A stretch of 64,000 bases of DNA from positions 1,240,001 to 1,304,000 of the forward strand of contig JBBELK010000060.1 of the NCBI GenBank assembly GCA_037783545.1. Direction: 5' to 3'. This DNA is from Henricia sp. BOLD:AAB3569. Lineage: Eukaryota; Echinodermata; Asteroidea; Spinulosida; Echinasteridae. Of the stretch, positions 1 to 13,660 are shown piece by piece. The notes under the pieces were generated by a model that was not told where the DNA came from, ran no database searches, and saw nothing but the letters and a program-made list of their open reading frames with translations. The translations under genes were made by a program, and so were the position numbers. Position 1 is the first letter of the stretch; every line of letters starts with the position of its first letter.

Positions 1-298
1 CATTTTGGCAGATTTCAGGACTTTCTTTTTTTCCAGGACCGGGGTCATCGGCGCCGACAGGTCTGGTCCTTACAAAATTTACAAAAAATTTACTCTTCCG
101 AAAATGCCTTAGAAATAATCCTAAATGAAAATTTACCATATCCCCAACTCATTTTGGCAGATTTCAGGACTTTCTTTTTTTCCAGGACCGGGGTCATCGG
201 CGCCGACAGGTCCGGTCCTTACAAAATTTACAAAAAATTGACTCTTCCGAAAATGCCCTAGAAATAATCCTAAATGAAAATTTAGCATATCCCCAACT

Positions 299-336
299 CA
301 TTTTGGCAGATTTCAGGACTTTCTTTTTTTCCAACT
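299..336 (+). repeat. 38-bp truncated satellite unit
   Basis: The unit runs from CATTTTGG to TTTTTTTCC and then jumps straight to AACTCATTTTGG of the next unit. It lacks the GC dyad and the AT-rich middle, as expected for a deletion between two CCA(A/G) tracts. Confidence 0.9.
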
Positions 337-634
337 CATTTTGGCAGATTTCAGGACTTTCTTTTTTTCCAGGACCGGGGTCATCGGCGCCGACAGGTCC
401 GGTCCTTACAAAATTTACAAAAAATTGACTCTTCCGAAAATGCCCTAGAAATAATCCTAAATGAAAATTTAGCATATCCCCAACTCATTTTGGCAGATTT
501 CAGGATTTTCTTTTTTTCCAGGACCGTGGTCATCGGCGCCGACAGGTCCGGTCCTTACAAAATTTACAAAAACTCGACTCTTCCGAAAATGCCTTAGAAA
601 TAATCCAAAATGAAAATTTAGCATATCCCCACCT

Positions 635-739
635 CATTTTGGCAGATTTCAGGACTTTCTTTTTTTCCAGGACCGGGGTCATCTGCGCCGAAAATGCCTT
701 AGAAATAATCCTAAATGAAAATTTAGCATATCCCCATCT
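635..739 (+). repeat. 105-bp satellite unit with 44-bp deletion
   Basis: The sequence passes from TCATCTGCGCCG directly to AAAATGCC. It skips the stretch from GACAGGTCC to CTCTTCC, and the breakpoints share GCCGA/TCCGA-like microhomology. Confidence 0.88.
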
Positions 740-1619
740 CATTTTGGCAGATTTCAGGACTTTCTTTTTTTCCACGACCGGGGTCATCGGCGCCGACAGG
801 TCCGATCCTTACAAAATTTACAAAAAATTGACTCTTCCGAAAATGCCTTAGAAATAATCCAAAATGAAAATTTAGCATATCCCCACCTCATTTTGGCAGA
901 TTTCAGGACTTTCTTTTTTTCCAGGACCGGGGTCATCGGCGCCGACAGGTCCGGTCCTTACAAAATTTACAAAAAATCGACTCTTCCGAAAATGGCTTAG
1001 AAATAATCCTAAATGAAAATTTACCATATCCCCATCTCATTTTGGCAGATTTCAGGACTTTCTTTTTTTCCAGGACCGGGGTCATCGGCGCCGACAGGTC
1101 CGGTCCTTACAAAATTTACAAAAAATCGACTCTTCCGAAAATGCCTTAGAAATAATCCTAAATGAAAATTTAGCTATCCCCAACTCATTTTGGCAGATTT
1201 CAGGACTTTCTTTTTTTCCAGGACCGGGGTCATCGGCGCCGACAGGTCCGGTCCTTACAAAATTTACAAAAAATTTACTCTTCCGAAAATGCCTTAGAAA
1301 TAATCCTAAATGAAAATTTACCATATCCCCAACTCATTTTGGCAGATTTCAGGACTTTCTTTTTTTCCAGGACCGGGGTCATCGGTGCCGACAGGTCCGG
1401 TCCTTACAAAATTTACAAAAAATTGACTCTTCCGAAAATGCCTTAGAAATAATCCTAAATGAAAATTTAGCATATCCCCAACTCATTTTGGCAGATTTCA
1501 GGACTTTCTTTTTTTCCAGGACCGGGGTCATCGGCGCCGACAGGTCCGGTCCTTAAAAAATTTACAAAAAATCGACTCTTCCAAAAATGCCTTAGAAATA
1601 ATCCTAAATGAAAATTTAG

Positions 1620-3410
1620 CATATCCCCACCTCATTTTGGCAGATTTCAGGACTTTCTTTTTTTCCAGGACCGGGGTCATCTGCGCCGACAGGTCCGGTC
1701 CTTACAAAAAATTTTTAAAATTGACTCTTCCGAAAATGCCTTAGAAATAATCCTAAATGAAAATTTAGCTATCCCCAACTCATTTTGGCAGATTTCAGGA
1801 CTTTCTTTTTTTCCAGGACCGGGGTCATCGGCGCCGACAGGTCCGGTCCTTACAAAATTTACAAAAAATCGACTCTTCCGAAAATGCCTTAGAAATAATC
1901 CTAAATGAAAAGTTAGCATATCCCCACCTCATTTTGGCAGATTTCAGGACTTTCTTTTTTTCCAGGACCGCGGTCATCGGCGCCGACAGGTCCGGTCCTT
2001 ACAAAATTTACAAAAAATCGACTCTTCCGAAAATGCCTTAGAAATAATCCTAAATGAAAATTTAGCATATCCCCAACTCATTTTGGCAGATTTCAGGACT
2101 TTCTTTTTTTCCAGGACCGGGGTCATCGGCGCCGACAGGTCCGGTCCTTACAAAATTTACAAAAAATCGACTCTTCCGAAAATGCCTTAGAAATAATCCT
2201 AAATGAAAATTTAGCATATCCCCAACTCATTTTGGCAGATTTCAGGACTTTCTTTTTTTCCAGGACCGGGGTCATCGGCGCCGACAGGTCCGGTCCTTAC
2301 AAAATTTACAAAAAATCGACTCTTCCAAAAATGCCTTAGAAATAATCCTAAATGAAAAGTTAGCATATCCCCACCTCATTTTGGCAGATTTCAGGACTTT
2401 CTTTTTTTTCAGGACCGGGGTCATCGGCGCCGACAGGTCCGGTCCTTACAAAATTTACCAAAAATTGACTCTTACAAAAATGCCTTAGAAATAATCCTAT
2501 ATGAAAATTTAGCATATCCCCACCTCATTTTGGCAGATTTCAGGACTTTCTTTTTTTCCAGGACCGGGGTCATCTGCGCCGACAGGTCCGGTCCTTACAA
2601 AAAATTTTTAAAATTGACTCTTCCGAAAATGCCTTAGAAATAATCCTAAATGAAAATTTAGCTATCCCCAACTCATTTTGGCAGATTTCAGGACTTTCTT
2701 TTTTTCCAGGACTGGGGTCATCGGCGCCGACAGGTCCGGTCCTTACAAAATTTACAAAAAATCGACTCTTCCGAAAATGCCTTAGAAATAATCCTAAATG
2801 AAAAGTTAGCATATCCCCACCTCATTTTGGCAGATTTCAGGACTTTCTTTTTTTCCAGGACCGCGGTCATCGGCGCCGACAGGTCCGGTCCTTACAAAAT
2901 TTACAAAAAATCGACTCTTCCGAAAATGCCTTAGAAATAATCCTAAATGAAAATTTAGCATATCCCCAACTCATTTTGGCAGATTTCAGGACTTTCTTTT
3001 TTTCCAGGACCGGGGTCATCGGCGCCGACAGGTCCGGTCCTTACAAAATTTACAAAAAATCGACTCTTCCGAAAATGCCTTAGAAATAATCCTAAATGAA
3101 AATTTAGCATATCCCCAACTCATTTTGGCAGATTTCAGGACTTTCTTTTTTTCCAGGACCGGGGTCATCGGCGCCGACAGGTCCGGTCCTTACAAAATTT
3201 ACAAAAAATCGACTCTTCCAAAAATGCCTTAGAAATAATCCTAAATGAAAAGTTAGCATATCCCCACCTCATTTTGGCAGATTTCAGGACTTTCTTTTTT
3301 TTCAGGACCGGGGTCATCGGCGCCGACAGGTCCGGTCCTTACAAAATTTACCAAAAATTGACTCTTACAAAAATGCCTTAGAAATAATCCTATATGAAAA
3401 TTTAGCATAT
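1620..3410 (+). repeat. Two adjacent 893-bp higher-order repeats (6 units)
   Basis: About 1625-2517 and 2518-3410 are near-identical six-unit blocks. Both carry, in the same order, the TTACAAAAAATTTTTAAAAT variant, the short TAGCTATCC unit, the CCGCGG variant and the TTTTTTTTCAGG variant. One visible difference is ACTGGGG in the second copy against ACCGGGG in the first. Confidence 0.85.
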
Positions 3411-5425
3411 CCCCACCTCATTTTGGCAGATTTCAGGACTTTCTTTTTTTCCAGGACCGGGGTCATCTGCGCCGACAGGTCCGTTCCTTACAAAATTTTT
3501 TAAAAATTGACTCTTCCGAAAATGCCTTAGAAATAATCCTAAATGAAAATTTAGCATATCCCCACCTCATTTTGGCAGATTTCAGGACTTTCTTTTTTTC
3601 CAGGACCGGGGTCATCTACGCCGACAGGTCCGGTCCTTACAAAATTTTAAAAAAATTGACTCTTCCGAAAATGCCTTAGAAATAATCCTAAATGAAAATT
3701 TAGCATATCCCCAACTCATTTTGGCAGATTTCAGGACTTTCTTTTTTTCCAGGACCGTTGTCATCGGCGCCGACAGGTCCGGTCCTTACAAAATTTACAA
3801 AAAATCGACTCTTTGGAAAATGCCTTAGAAATAATCCTAAATGAAAATTTAGCATATCCCCAACTCATTTTGGCAGATTTCAGGACTTTCTTTTTTTCCA
3901 GGACCGTGGTCATCGGCGCCGACAGGTCCGGTCCTTACAAAATTTACAAAAACTCGACTCTTCCGAAAATGCCTTAGAAATAATCCAAAATGAAAATTTA
4001 GCATATCCCCACCTCATTTTGGCAGATTTCAGGACTTTCTTTTTTTCCAGGACCGGGGTCATCTGCGCCGACAGGTCCGGTCCTTACAAAATTTTAAAAA
4101 AATTGACTCTTCCGAAAATGCCTTAGAAATAATCCTAAATGAAAATTTAGCATATCCCCACCTCATTTTAGCAGATTTCAGGACTTTCTTTTTTTCCAGG
4201 ACCGGGGTCATCTACGCCGACAGGTCCGGTCTTTACAAAATTTTAAAAAAATTGACTCTTCCGAAAATGCCTTAGAAATAATCCTAAATGAAAATTTAGC
4301 TATCCCCAACTCATTTTGGCAGATTTCAGGACTTTCTTTTTTTCCAGGACCGGGGTCATCGGCGCCGACAGGTCCGGTCCTTACAAAATTTACAAAAAAT
4401 CGACTCTTCCGAAAATGCCTTAGAAATAATCCTAAATGAAAAGTTAGCATATCCCCACCTCATTTTGGCAGATTTCAGGACTTTCTTTTTTTCCAGGACC
4501 GTGGTCATCGGCGCCGACAGGTCCGGTCCTTACAAAATTTACAAAAAATCGACTCTTCCGAAAATGCCTTAGAAATAATCCTAAATTTAAATTTAGCATA
4601 TCCCCACCTCATTTTGGCAGATTTCAGGACTTTCTTTTTTTCGAGGACCGGGGTCATCGGCGCCGACAGGTCCGGTCCTTAAAAAATTTACAAAAAATCG
4701 ACTCTTCCAAATATGCCTTAGAAATAATCCTAAATGAAAATTTAGCATATCCCCACCTCATTTTGGCAGATTTCAGGACTTTCTTTTTTTCCAGGACCGG
4801 GGTCATCGGCGCCGACAGGTCCGGTCCTTAAAAAATTTACAAAAAATTGACTCTTCCGAAAATGCCTTAGAAATAATCCTAAATGAAAATTTAGCTATCC
4901 CCAACTCATTTTGGCAGATTTCAGGACTTTCTTTTTTTCCAGGACCGGGGTCATCGGCGCCGACAGGTCCGGTCCTTACAAAATTTACAAAAAATCGACT
5001 CTTCCGAAAATGCCTTAGAAATAATCCTAAATGAAAAGTTAGCATATCCCCACCTCATTTTGGCAGATTTCAGGACTTTCTTTTTTTCCAGGACCGTGGT
5101 CATCGGCGCCGACAGGTCCGGTCCTTACAAAATTTACAAAAAATCGACTCTTCCGAAAATGCCTTAGAAATAATCCTAAATGAAAAGTTAGCATATCCCC
5201 ACCTCATTTTGGCAGATTTCAGGACTTTCTTTTTTTCCAGGACCGTGGTCATCGGCGCCGACAGGTCCGGTCCTTACAAAATTTACAAAAAATCGACTCT
5301 TCCGAAAATGCCTTAGAAATAATCCTAAATTAAAATTTAGCATATCCCCACCTCATTTTGGCAGATTTCAGGACTTTCTTTTTTTCCAGGACCGGGGTCA
5401 TCGGCGCCGACAGGTCCGGTCCTTA
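2750..5425 (+). repeat. 18-unit higher-order block, copy 1
   Basis: This block of about 2.68 kb recurs at a constant offset of 5853 bp (8603-11278). Landmarks match in order: CCGCGG at 2861/8714, CTTTGG at 3811/9664, and the TAGCAGATTTC unit near 4168. One base differs in GACAGGTCC versus GACTGGTCC. Confidence 0.85.
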
Positions 5426-6097
5426 AAAAATTTACAAAAAATTGACTCTTCCAAAAATGCCTTAGAAATAATCCTAAATGAAAATTTAGCATATCCCCAC
5501 CTCATTTTGGCAGATTTCAGGACTTTCTTTTTTTCCAGGACCGGGGTCATCGGCGCCGACAGGTCCGGTCCTTAAAAAATTTACAAAAAATTGACTCTTC
5601 CGAAAATGCCTTAGAAATAATCCTAAATGAAAATTTAGCTATCCCCAACTCATTTTGGCAGATTTCAGGACTTTCTTTTTTTCCAGGACCGGGGTCATCG
5701 GCGCCGACAGGTCCGGTCCTTACAAAATTTACAAAAAATCGACTCTTCCGAAAATGCCTTAGAAATAATCCTAAATGAAAAGTTAGCATATCCCCACCTC
5801 ATTTTGGCAGATTTCAGGACTTTCTTTTTTTCCAGGACCGTGGTCATCGGCGCCGACAGGTCCGGTCCTTACAAAATTTACAAAAAATTGACTCTTCCGA
5901 AAATGCCTTAGAAATAATCCTAAATGAAAAGTTAGCATATCCCCACCTCATTTTGGCAGATTTCAGGACTTTCTTTTTTTCCAGGACCGTGGTCATCGGC
6001 GCCGACAGGTCCGGTCCTTACAAAATTTACAAAAAATCGACTCTTCCGAAAATGCCTTAGAAATAATCCTAAATTAAAATTTAGCATATCCCCACCT

Positions 6098-6269
6098 CAT
6101 TTTGGCAGATTTCAGGACTTTCTTTTTTTCCAGGACCGGGGTCATCGGCGCCGACAGGTCCGGGGTCATCGGCGCCGACAGGTCCGGTCCTTAAAAAATT
6201 TACAAAAAATTGACTCTTCCGAAAATGCCTTAGAAATAATCCTAAATGAAAATTTAGCTATCCCCAACT
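6098..6269 (+). repeat. Satellite unit with duplicated GC dyad
   Basis: This unit is 172 bp. The 24-bp block GGGGTCATCGGCGCCGACAG plus GTCC occurs twice in tandem, giving two TCGGCGCCGA palindromes. Confidence 0.9.
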
Positions 6270-7609
6270 CATTTTGGCAGATTTCAGGACTTTCTTTTTT
6301 TCCAGGACCGGGGTCATCGGCGCCGACAGGTCCGGTCCTTACAAAATTTACAAAAAATCGACTCTTCCGAAAATGCCTTAGAAATAATCCTAAATGAAAA
6401 GTTAGCATATCCCCACCTCATTTTGGCAGATTTCTGGACTTTCTTTTTTTCCAGGACCGTGGTCATCGGCGCCGACAGGTACGGTCCTTACAAAATTTAC
6501 AAAAAATCGACTCTTCCGAAAATGCCTTAGAAATAATCCTAAATGAAAAGTTAGCATATCCCCACCTCATTTTGGCAGATTTCAGGACTTTCTTTTTTTC
6601 CAGGACCGTGGTCATCGGCGCCGACAGGTCCGGTCCTTACAAAATTTACAAAAAATCGACTCTTCCGAAAATGCCTTAGAAATAATCCTAAATTAAAATT
6701 TAGCATATCCCCACCTGATTTTGGCAGATTTCAGGACTTTCTTTTTTTCCAGGACCGGGGTCATCGGCGCCGACAGGTCCGGTCCTTAAAAAATTTACAA
6801 AAAATTGACTCTTCCAAAAATGCCTTAGAAATAATCCTAAATGAAAATTTAGCATATCCCCACCTCATTTTGGCAGATTTCAGGACTTTCTTTTTTTCCA
6901 GGACCGGGGTCATCGGCGCCGACAGGTCCGGTCCTTAAAAAATTTACAAAAAATTGACTCTTCCGAAAATGCCTTAGAAATAATCCTAAATGAAAATTTA
7001 GCTATCCCCAACTCATTTTGGCAGATTTCAGGACTTTCTTTTTTTCCAGGACCGGGGTCATCGGCGCCGACAGGTCCGGTCCTTAAAAAATTTACAAAAA
7101 ATTGACTCTTCCAAAAATGCCTTAGAAATAATCCTAAATGAAAATTTAGCATATCCCCACCTCATTTTGGCAGATTTCAGGACTTTCTTTTTTTCCAGGA
7201 CCGGGGTCATCGGCGCCGACAGGTCCGGTCCTTAAAAAATTTACAAAAAATCGACTCTTCCGAAAATGCCTTAGAAATAATCCTAAATGAAAAGTTAGCA
7301 TATCCCCACCTCATTTTGGCAGATTTCAGGACTTTCTTTTTTTCCAGGACCGTGGTCATCGGCGCCGACAGGTCCGGTCCTTACAAAATTTACAAAAAAT
7401 TGACTCTTCCGAAAATGCCTTAGAAATAATCCTAAATGAAAAGTTAGCATATCCCCACCTCATTTTGGCAGATTTCAGGACTTTCTTTTTTTCCAGGACC
7501 GTGGTCATCGGCGCCGACAGGTCCGGTCCTTACAAAATTTACAAAAAATCGACTCTTCCGAAAATGCCTTAGAAATAATCCTAAATTAAAATTTAGCATA
7601 TCCCCACCT

Positions 7610-7782
7610 CATTTTGGCAGATTTCAGGACTTTCTTTTTTTCCAGGACCGGGGTCATCGGCGCCGACAGGTCCGGGGTCATCGGCGCCGACAGGTCCGGT
7701 CCTTACAAAATTTACAAAAAATCGACTCTTCCGAAAATGCCTTAGAAATAATCCTAAATGAAAAGTTAGCATATCCCCACCT
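7610..7782 (+). repeat. Second unit with duplicated GC dyad
   Basis: This unit is 173 bp and has the same 24-bp tandem duplication as the unit at 6098. The shared breakpoint suggests the two copies descend from one event and were spread by block duplication. Confidence 0.88.
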
Positions 7783-8602
7783 CATTTTGGCAGATTTCAG
7801 GACTTTCTTTTTTTCCAGGACCGTGGTCATCGGCGCCGACAGGTCCGGTCCTTACAAAATTTACAAAAAATCGACTCTTCCGAAAATGCCTTAGAAATAA
7901 TCCTAAATGAAAAGTTAGCATATCCCCACCTCATTTTGGCAGATTTCAGGACTTTCTTTTTTTCCAGGACCGTGGTCATCGGCGCCGACAGGTCCGGTCC
8001 TTACAAAATTTACAAAAAATCGACTCTTCCGAAAATGCCTTAGAAATAATCCTAAATTAAAATTTAGCATATCCCCACCTGATTTTGGCAGATTTCAGGA
8101 CTTTCTTTTTTTCCAGGACCGGGGTCATCGGCGCCGACAGGTCCGGTCCTTAAAAAATTTACAAAAAATTGACTCTTCCAAAAATGCCTTAGAAATAATC
8201 CTAAATGAAAATTTAGCATATCCCCACCTCATTTTGGCAGATTTCAGGACTTTCTTTTTTTCCAGGACCGGGGTCATCGGCGCCGACAGGTCCGGTCCTT
8301 TAAAAATTTACAAAAAATTGACTCTTCCGAAAATGCCTTAGAAATAATCCTAAATGAAAATTTAGCTATCCCCAACTCATTTTGGCAGATTTCAGGACTT
8401 TCTTTTTTTCCAGGACCGGGGTCATCGGCGCCGACAGGTCCGGTCCTTAAAAAATTTACAAAAAATTGACTCTTCCAAAAATGCCTTAGAAATAATCCTA
8501 AATGAAAATTTAGCATATCCCCACCTCATTTTGGCAGATTTCAGGACTTTCTTTTTTTCCAGGACCAGGGTCATCGGCGCCGACAGGTCCGGTCCTTAAA
8601 AA

Positions 8603-11278
8603 ATTTACAAAAAATCGACTCTTCCGAAAATGCCTTAGAAATAATCCTAAATGAAAAGTTAGCATATCCCCACCTCATTTTGGCAGATTTCAGGACTTTC
8701 TTTTTTTCCAGGACCGCGGTCATCGGCGCCGACAGGTCCGGTCCTTACAAAATTTACAAAAAATCGACTCTTCCGAAAATGCCTTAGAAATAATCCTAAA
8801 TGAAAATTTAGCATATCCCCAACTCATTTTGGCAGATTTCAGGACTTTCTTTTTTTCCAGGACCGGGGTCATCGGCGCCGACAGGTCCGGTCCTTACAAA
8901 ATTTACAAAAAATCGACTCTTCCGAAAATGCCTTAGAAATAATCCTAAATGAAAATTTAGCATATCCCCAACTCATTTTGGCAGATTTCAGGACTTTCTT
9001 TTTTTCCAGGACCGGGGTCATCGGCGCCGACAGGTCCGGTCCTTACAAAATTTACAAAAAATCGACTCTTCCAAAAATGCCTTAGAAATAATCCTAAATG
9101 AAAAGTTAGCATATCCCCACCTCATTTTGGCAGATTTCAGGACTTTCTTTTTTTTCAGGACCAGGGTCATCGGCGCCGACAGGTCCGGTCCTTACAAAAT
9201 TTACCAAAAATTGACTCTTACAAAAATGCCTTAGAAATAATCCTATATGAAAATTTAGCATATCCCCACCTCATTTTGGCAGATTTCAGGACTTTCTTTT
9301 TTTCCAGGACCGGGGTCATCTGCGCCGACTGGTCCGTTCCTTACAAAATTTTTTAAAAATTGACTCTTCCGAAAATGCCTTAGAAATAATCCTAAATGAA
9401 AATTTAGCATATCCCCACCTCATTTTGGCAGATTTCAGGACTTTCTTTTTTTCCAGGACCGGGGTCATCTACGCCGACAGGTCCGGTCCTTACAAAATTT
9501 TAAAAAAATTGACTCTTCCGAAAATGCCTTAGAAATAATCCTAAATGAAAATTTAGCATATCCCCAACTCATTTTGGCAGATTTCAGGACTTTCTTTTTT
9601 TCCAGGACCGTTGTCATCGGCGCCGACAGGTCCGGTCCTTACAAAATTTACAAAAAATCGACTCTTTGGAAAATGCCTTAGAAATAATCCTAAATGAAAA
9701 TTTAGCATATCCCCAACTCATTTTGGCAGATTTCAGGACTTTCTTTTTTTCCAGGACCGTGGTCATCGGCGCCGACAGGTCCGGTCCTTACAAAATTTAC
9801 AAAAACTCGACTCTTCCGAAAATGCCTTAGAAATAATCCAAAATGAAAATTTAGCATATCCCCACCTCATTTTGGCAGATTTCAGGACTTTCTTTTTTTC
9901 CAGGACCGGGGTCATCTGCGCCGACAGGTCCGGTCCTTACAAAATTTTAAAAAAATTGACTCTTCCGAAAATGCCTTAGAAATAATCCTAAATGAAAATT
10001 TAGCATATCCCCACCTCATTTTAGCAGATTTCAGGACTTTCTTTTTTTCCAGGACCGGGGTCATCTACGCCGACAGGTCCGGTCTTTACAAAATTTTAAA
10101 AAAATTGACTCTTCCGAAAATGCCTTAGAAATAATCCTAAATGAAAATTTAGCTATCCCCAACTCATTTTGGCAGATTTCAGGACTTTCTTTTTTTCCAG
10201 GACCGGGGTCATCGGCGCCGACAGGTCCGGTCCTTACAAAATTTACAAAAAATCGACTCTTCCGAAAATGCCTTAGAAATAATCCTAAATGAAAAGTTAG
10301 CATATCCCCACCTCATTTTGGCAGATTTCAGGACTTTCTTTTTTTCCAGGACCGTGGTCATCGGCGCCGACAGGTCCGGTCCTTACAAAATTTACAAAAA
10401 ATCGACTCTTCCGAAAATGCCTTAGAAATAATCCTAAATTTAAATTTAGCATATCCCCACCTCATTTTGGCAGATTTCAGGACTTTCTTTTTTTCCAGGA
10501 CCGGGGTCATCGGCGCCGACAGGTCCGGTCCTTAAAAAATTTACAAAAAATCGACTCTTCCAAAAATGCCTTAGAAATAATCCTAAATGAAAATTTAGCA
10601 TATCCCCACCTCATTTTGGCAGATTTCAGGACTTTCTTTTTTTCCAGGACCGGGGTCATCGGCGCCGACAGGTCCGGTCCTTAAAAAATTTACAAAAAAT
10701 TGACTCTTCCGAAAATGCCTTAGAAATAATCCTAAATGAAAATTTAGCTATCCCCAACTCATTTTGGCAGATTTCAGGACTTTCTTTTTTTCCAGGACCG
10801 GGGTCATCGGCGCCGACAGGTCCGGTCCTTACAAAATTTACAAAAAATCGACTCTTCCGAAAATGCCTTAGAAATAATCCTAAATGAAAAGTTAGCATAT
10901 CCCCACCTCATTTTGGCAGATTTCAGGACTTTCTTTTTTTCCAGGACCGTGGTCATCGGCGCCGACAGGTCCGGTCCTTACAAAATTTACAAAAAATCGA
11001 CTCTTCCGAAAATGCCTTAGAAATAATCCTAAATGAAAAGTTAGCATATCCCCACCTCATTTTGGCAGATTTCAGGACTTTCTTTTTTTCCAGGACCGTG
11101 GTCATCGGCGCCGACAGGTCCGGTCCTTACAAAATTTACAAAAAATCGACTCTTCCGAAAATGCCTTAGAAATAATCCTAAATTAAAATTTAGCATATCC
11201 CCACCTCATTTTGGCAGATTTCAGGACTTTCTTTTTTTCCAGGACCGGGGTCATCGGCGCCGACAGGTCCGGTCCTTA
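8603..11278 (+). repeat. 18-unit higher-order block, copy 2
   Basis: This is the second copy of the block at 2750-5425. Identity is lost on the left near 8597 (CCTTAAAAAA versus CCTTACAAAA) and on the right near 11279, again at CCTTACA versus CCTTAAA. Confidence 0.85.
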
Positions 11279-11981
11279 CAAAATTTACAAAAAATCGACT
11301 CTTCCGAAAATGCCTTAGAAATAATCCTAAATGAAAAGTTAGCATATCCCCACCTCATTTTGGCAGATTTCAGGACTTTCTTTTTTTTCAGGACCGGGGT
11401 CATCGGCGCCGACAGGTCCGGTCCTTACAAAATTTACCAAAAATTGACTCTTACAAAAATGCCTTAGAAATAATCCTATATGAAAATTTAGCATATCCCC
11501 ACCTCATTTTGGCAGATTTCAGGACTTTCTTTTTTTCCAGGACCGGGGTCATCTGCGCCGACAGGTCCGTTCCTTACAAAAATTTTTAAAAATTGACTCT
11601 TCCGAAAATGCCTTAGAAATAATCCTAAATGAAAATTTAGCATATCCCCACCTCATTTTGGCAGATTTCAGGACTTTCTTTTTTTCCAGGACCGGGGTCA
11701 TCTACGCCGACAGGTCCGGTCCTTACAAAATTTTAAAAAAATTGACTCTTCCGAAAATGCCTTAGAAATAATCCTAAATGAAAATTTAGCATATCCCCAC
11801 CTCATTTTGGCAGATTTCAGGACTTTCTTTTTTTCCAGGACCGGGGTCATCTGCGCCGACAGGTCCGTTCCTTACAAAAATTTTTAAAAATTGACTCTTC
11901 CGAAAATGCCTTAGAAATAATCCTAAATGAAAATTTAGCATATCCCCACCTCATTTTGGCAGATTTCAGGACTTTCTTTTT

Positions 11982-13660
11982 TTCCTGGACCGTTGTCATC
12001 GGCGCCGACAGGTCCGGTCCTTACAAAATTTACAAAAAATCGACTCTTTGGAAAATGCCTTAGAAATAATCCTAAATGAAAATTTAGCATATCCCCAACT
12101 CATTTTGGCAGATTTCAGGACTTTCTTTTTTTCCAGGACCGTGGTCATCGGCGCCGACAGGTCCGGTCCTTACAAAATTTACAAAAACTCGACTCTTCCG
12201 AAAATGCCTTAGAAATAATCCAAAATGAAAATTTAGCATATCCCCACCTCATTTTGGCAGATTTCAGGACTTTCTTTTTTTCCAGGACCGGGGTCATCTG
12301 CGCCGACAGGTCCGGTCCTTACAAAATTTTAAAAAAATTGACTCTTCCGAAAATGCCTTAGAAATAATCCTAAATGAAAATTTAGCATATCCCCACCTCA
12401 TTTTAGCAGATTTCAGGACTTTCTTTTTTTCCAGGACCGGGGTCATCTACGCCGACAGGTCCGGTCTTTACAAAATTTTAAAAAAATTGACTCTTCCGAA
12501 AATGCCTTAGAAATAATCCTAAATGAAAATTTAGCTATCCCCAACTCATTTTGGCAGATTTCAGGACTTTCTTTTTTTCCAGGACCGGGGTCATCGGCGC
12601 CGACAGGTCCGGTCCTTACAAAATTTACAAAAAATCGACTCTTCCGAAAATGCCTTAGAAATAATCCTAAATGAAAAGTTAGCATATCCCCACCTCATTT
12701 TGGCAGATTTCAGGACTTTCTTTTTTTCCAGGACCGTGGTCATCGGCGCCGACAGGTCCGGTCCTTACAAAATTTACAAAAAATCGACTCTTCCGAAAAT
12801 GCCTTAGAAATAATCCTAAATTTAAATTTAGCATATCCCCACCTCATTTTGGCAGATTTCAGGACTTTCTTTTTTTCCAGGACCGGGGTCATCGGTGCCG
12901 ACAGGTCCGGTCCTTAAAAAATTTACAAAAAATCGACTCTTCCAAAAATGCCTTAGAAATAATCCTAAATGAAAATTTAGCATATCCCCACCTCATTTTG
13001 GCAGATTTCAGGACTTTCTTTTTTTCCAGGACCGGGGTCATCGGCGCCGACAGGTCCGGTCCTTACAAAATTTACAAAAAATTGACTCTTCCGAAAATGC
13101 CTTAGAAATAATCCTAAATGAAAATTTAGCTATCCCCAACTCATTTTGGCAGATTTCAGGACTTTCTTTTTTTCCAGGACCGGGGTCATCGGCTCCGACA
13201 GGTCCGGTCCTTACAAAATTTACAAAAAATCGACTCTTCCGAAAATGCCTTAGAAATAATCCTAAATGAAAAGTTAGCATATCCCCACCTCATTTTGGCA
13301 GATTTCAGGACTTTCTTTTTTTCCAGGACCGTGGTCATCGGCGCCGACAGGTCCGGTCCTTACAAAATTTACAAAAAATCGACTCTTCCGAAAATGCCTT
13401 AGAAATAATCCTAAATGAAAAGTTAGCATATCCCCACCTCATTTTGGCAGATTTCAGGACTTTCTTTTTTTCCAGGACCGTGGTCATCGGCGCCGACAGG
13501 TCCGGTCCTTACAAAATTTACAAAAAATCGACTCTTCCGAAAATGCCTTAGAAATAATCCTAAATTAAAATTTAGCATATCCCCACCTCATTTTGGCAGA
13601 TTTCAGGACTTTCTTTTTTTCCAGGACCGGGGTCATCGGCGCCGACAGGTCCGGTCCTTA
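11982..13660 (+). repeat. 11-unit partial third copy of the same block
   Basis: The order of variants equals 9600-11278 at an offset of 2382 bp (16 units). The shared landmarks are CTTTGG at 12046, the TCATCTACGCC unit at 12443 and the GAAAAGTTAGC/CCGTGG run that follows. Confidence 0.8.
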
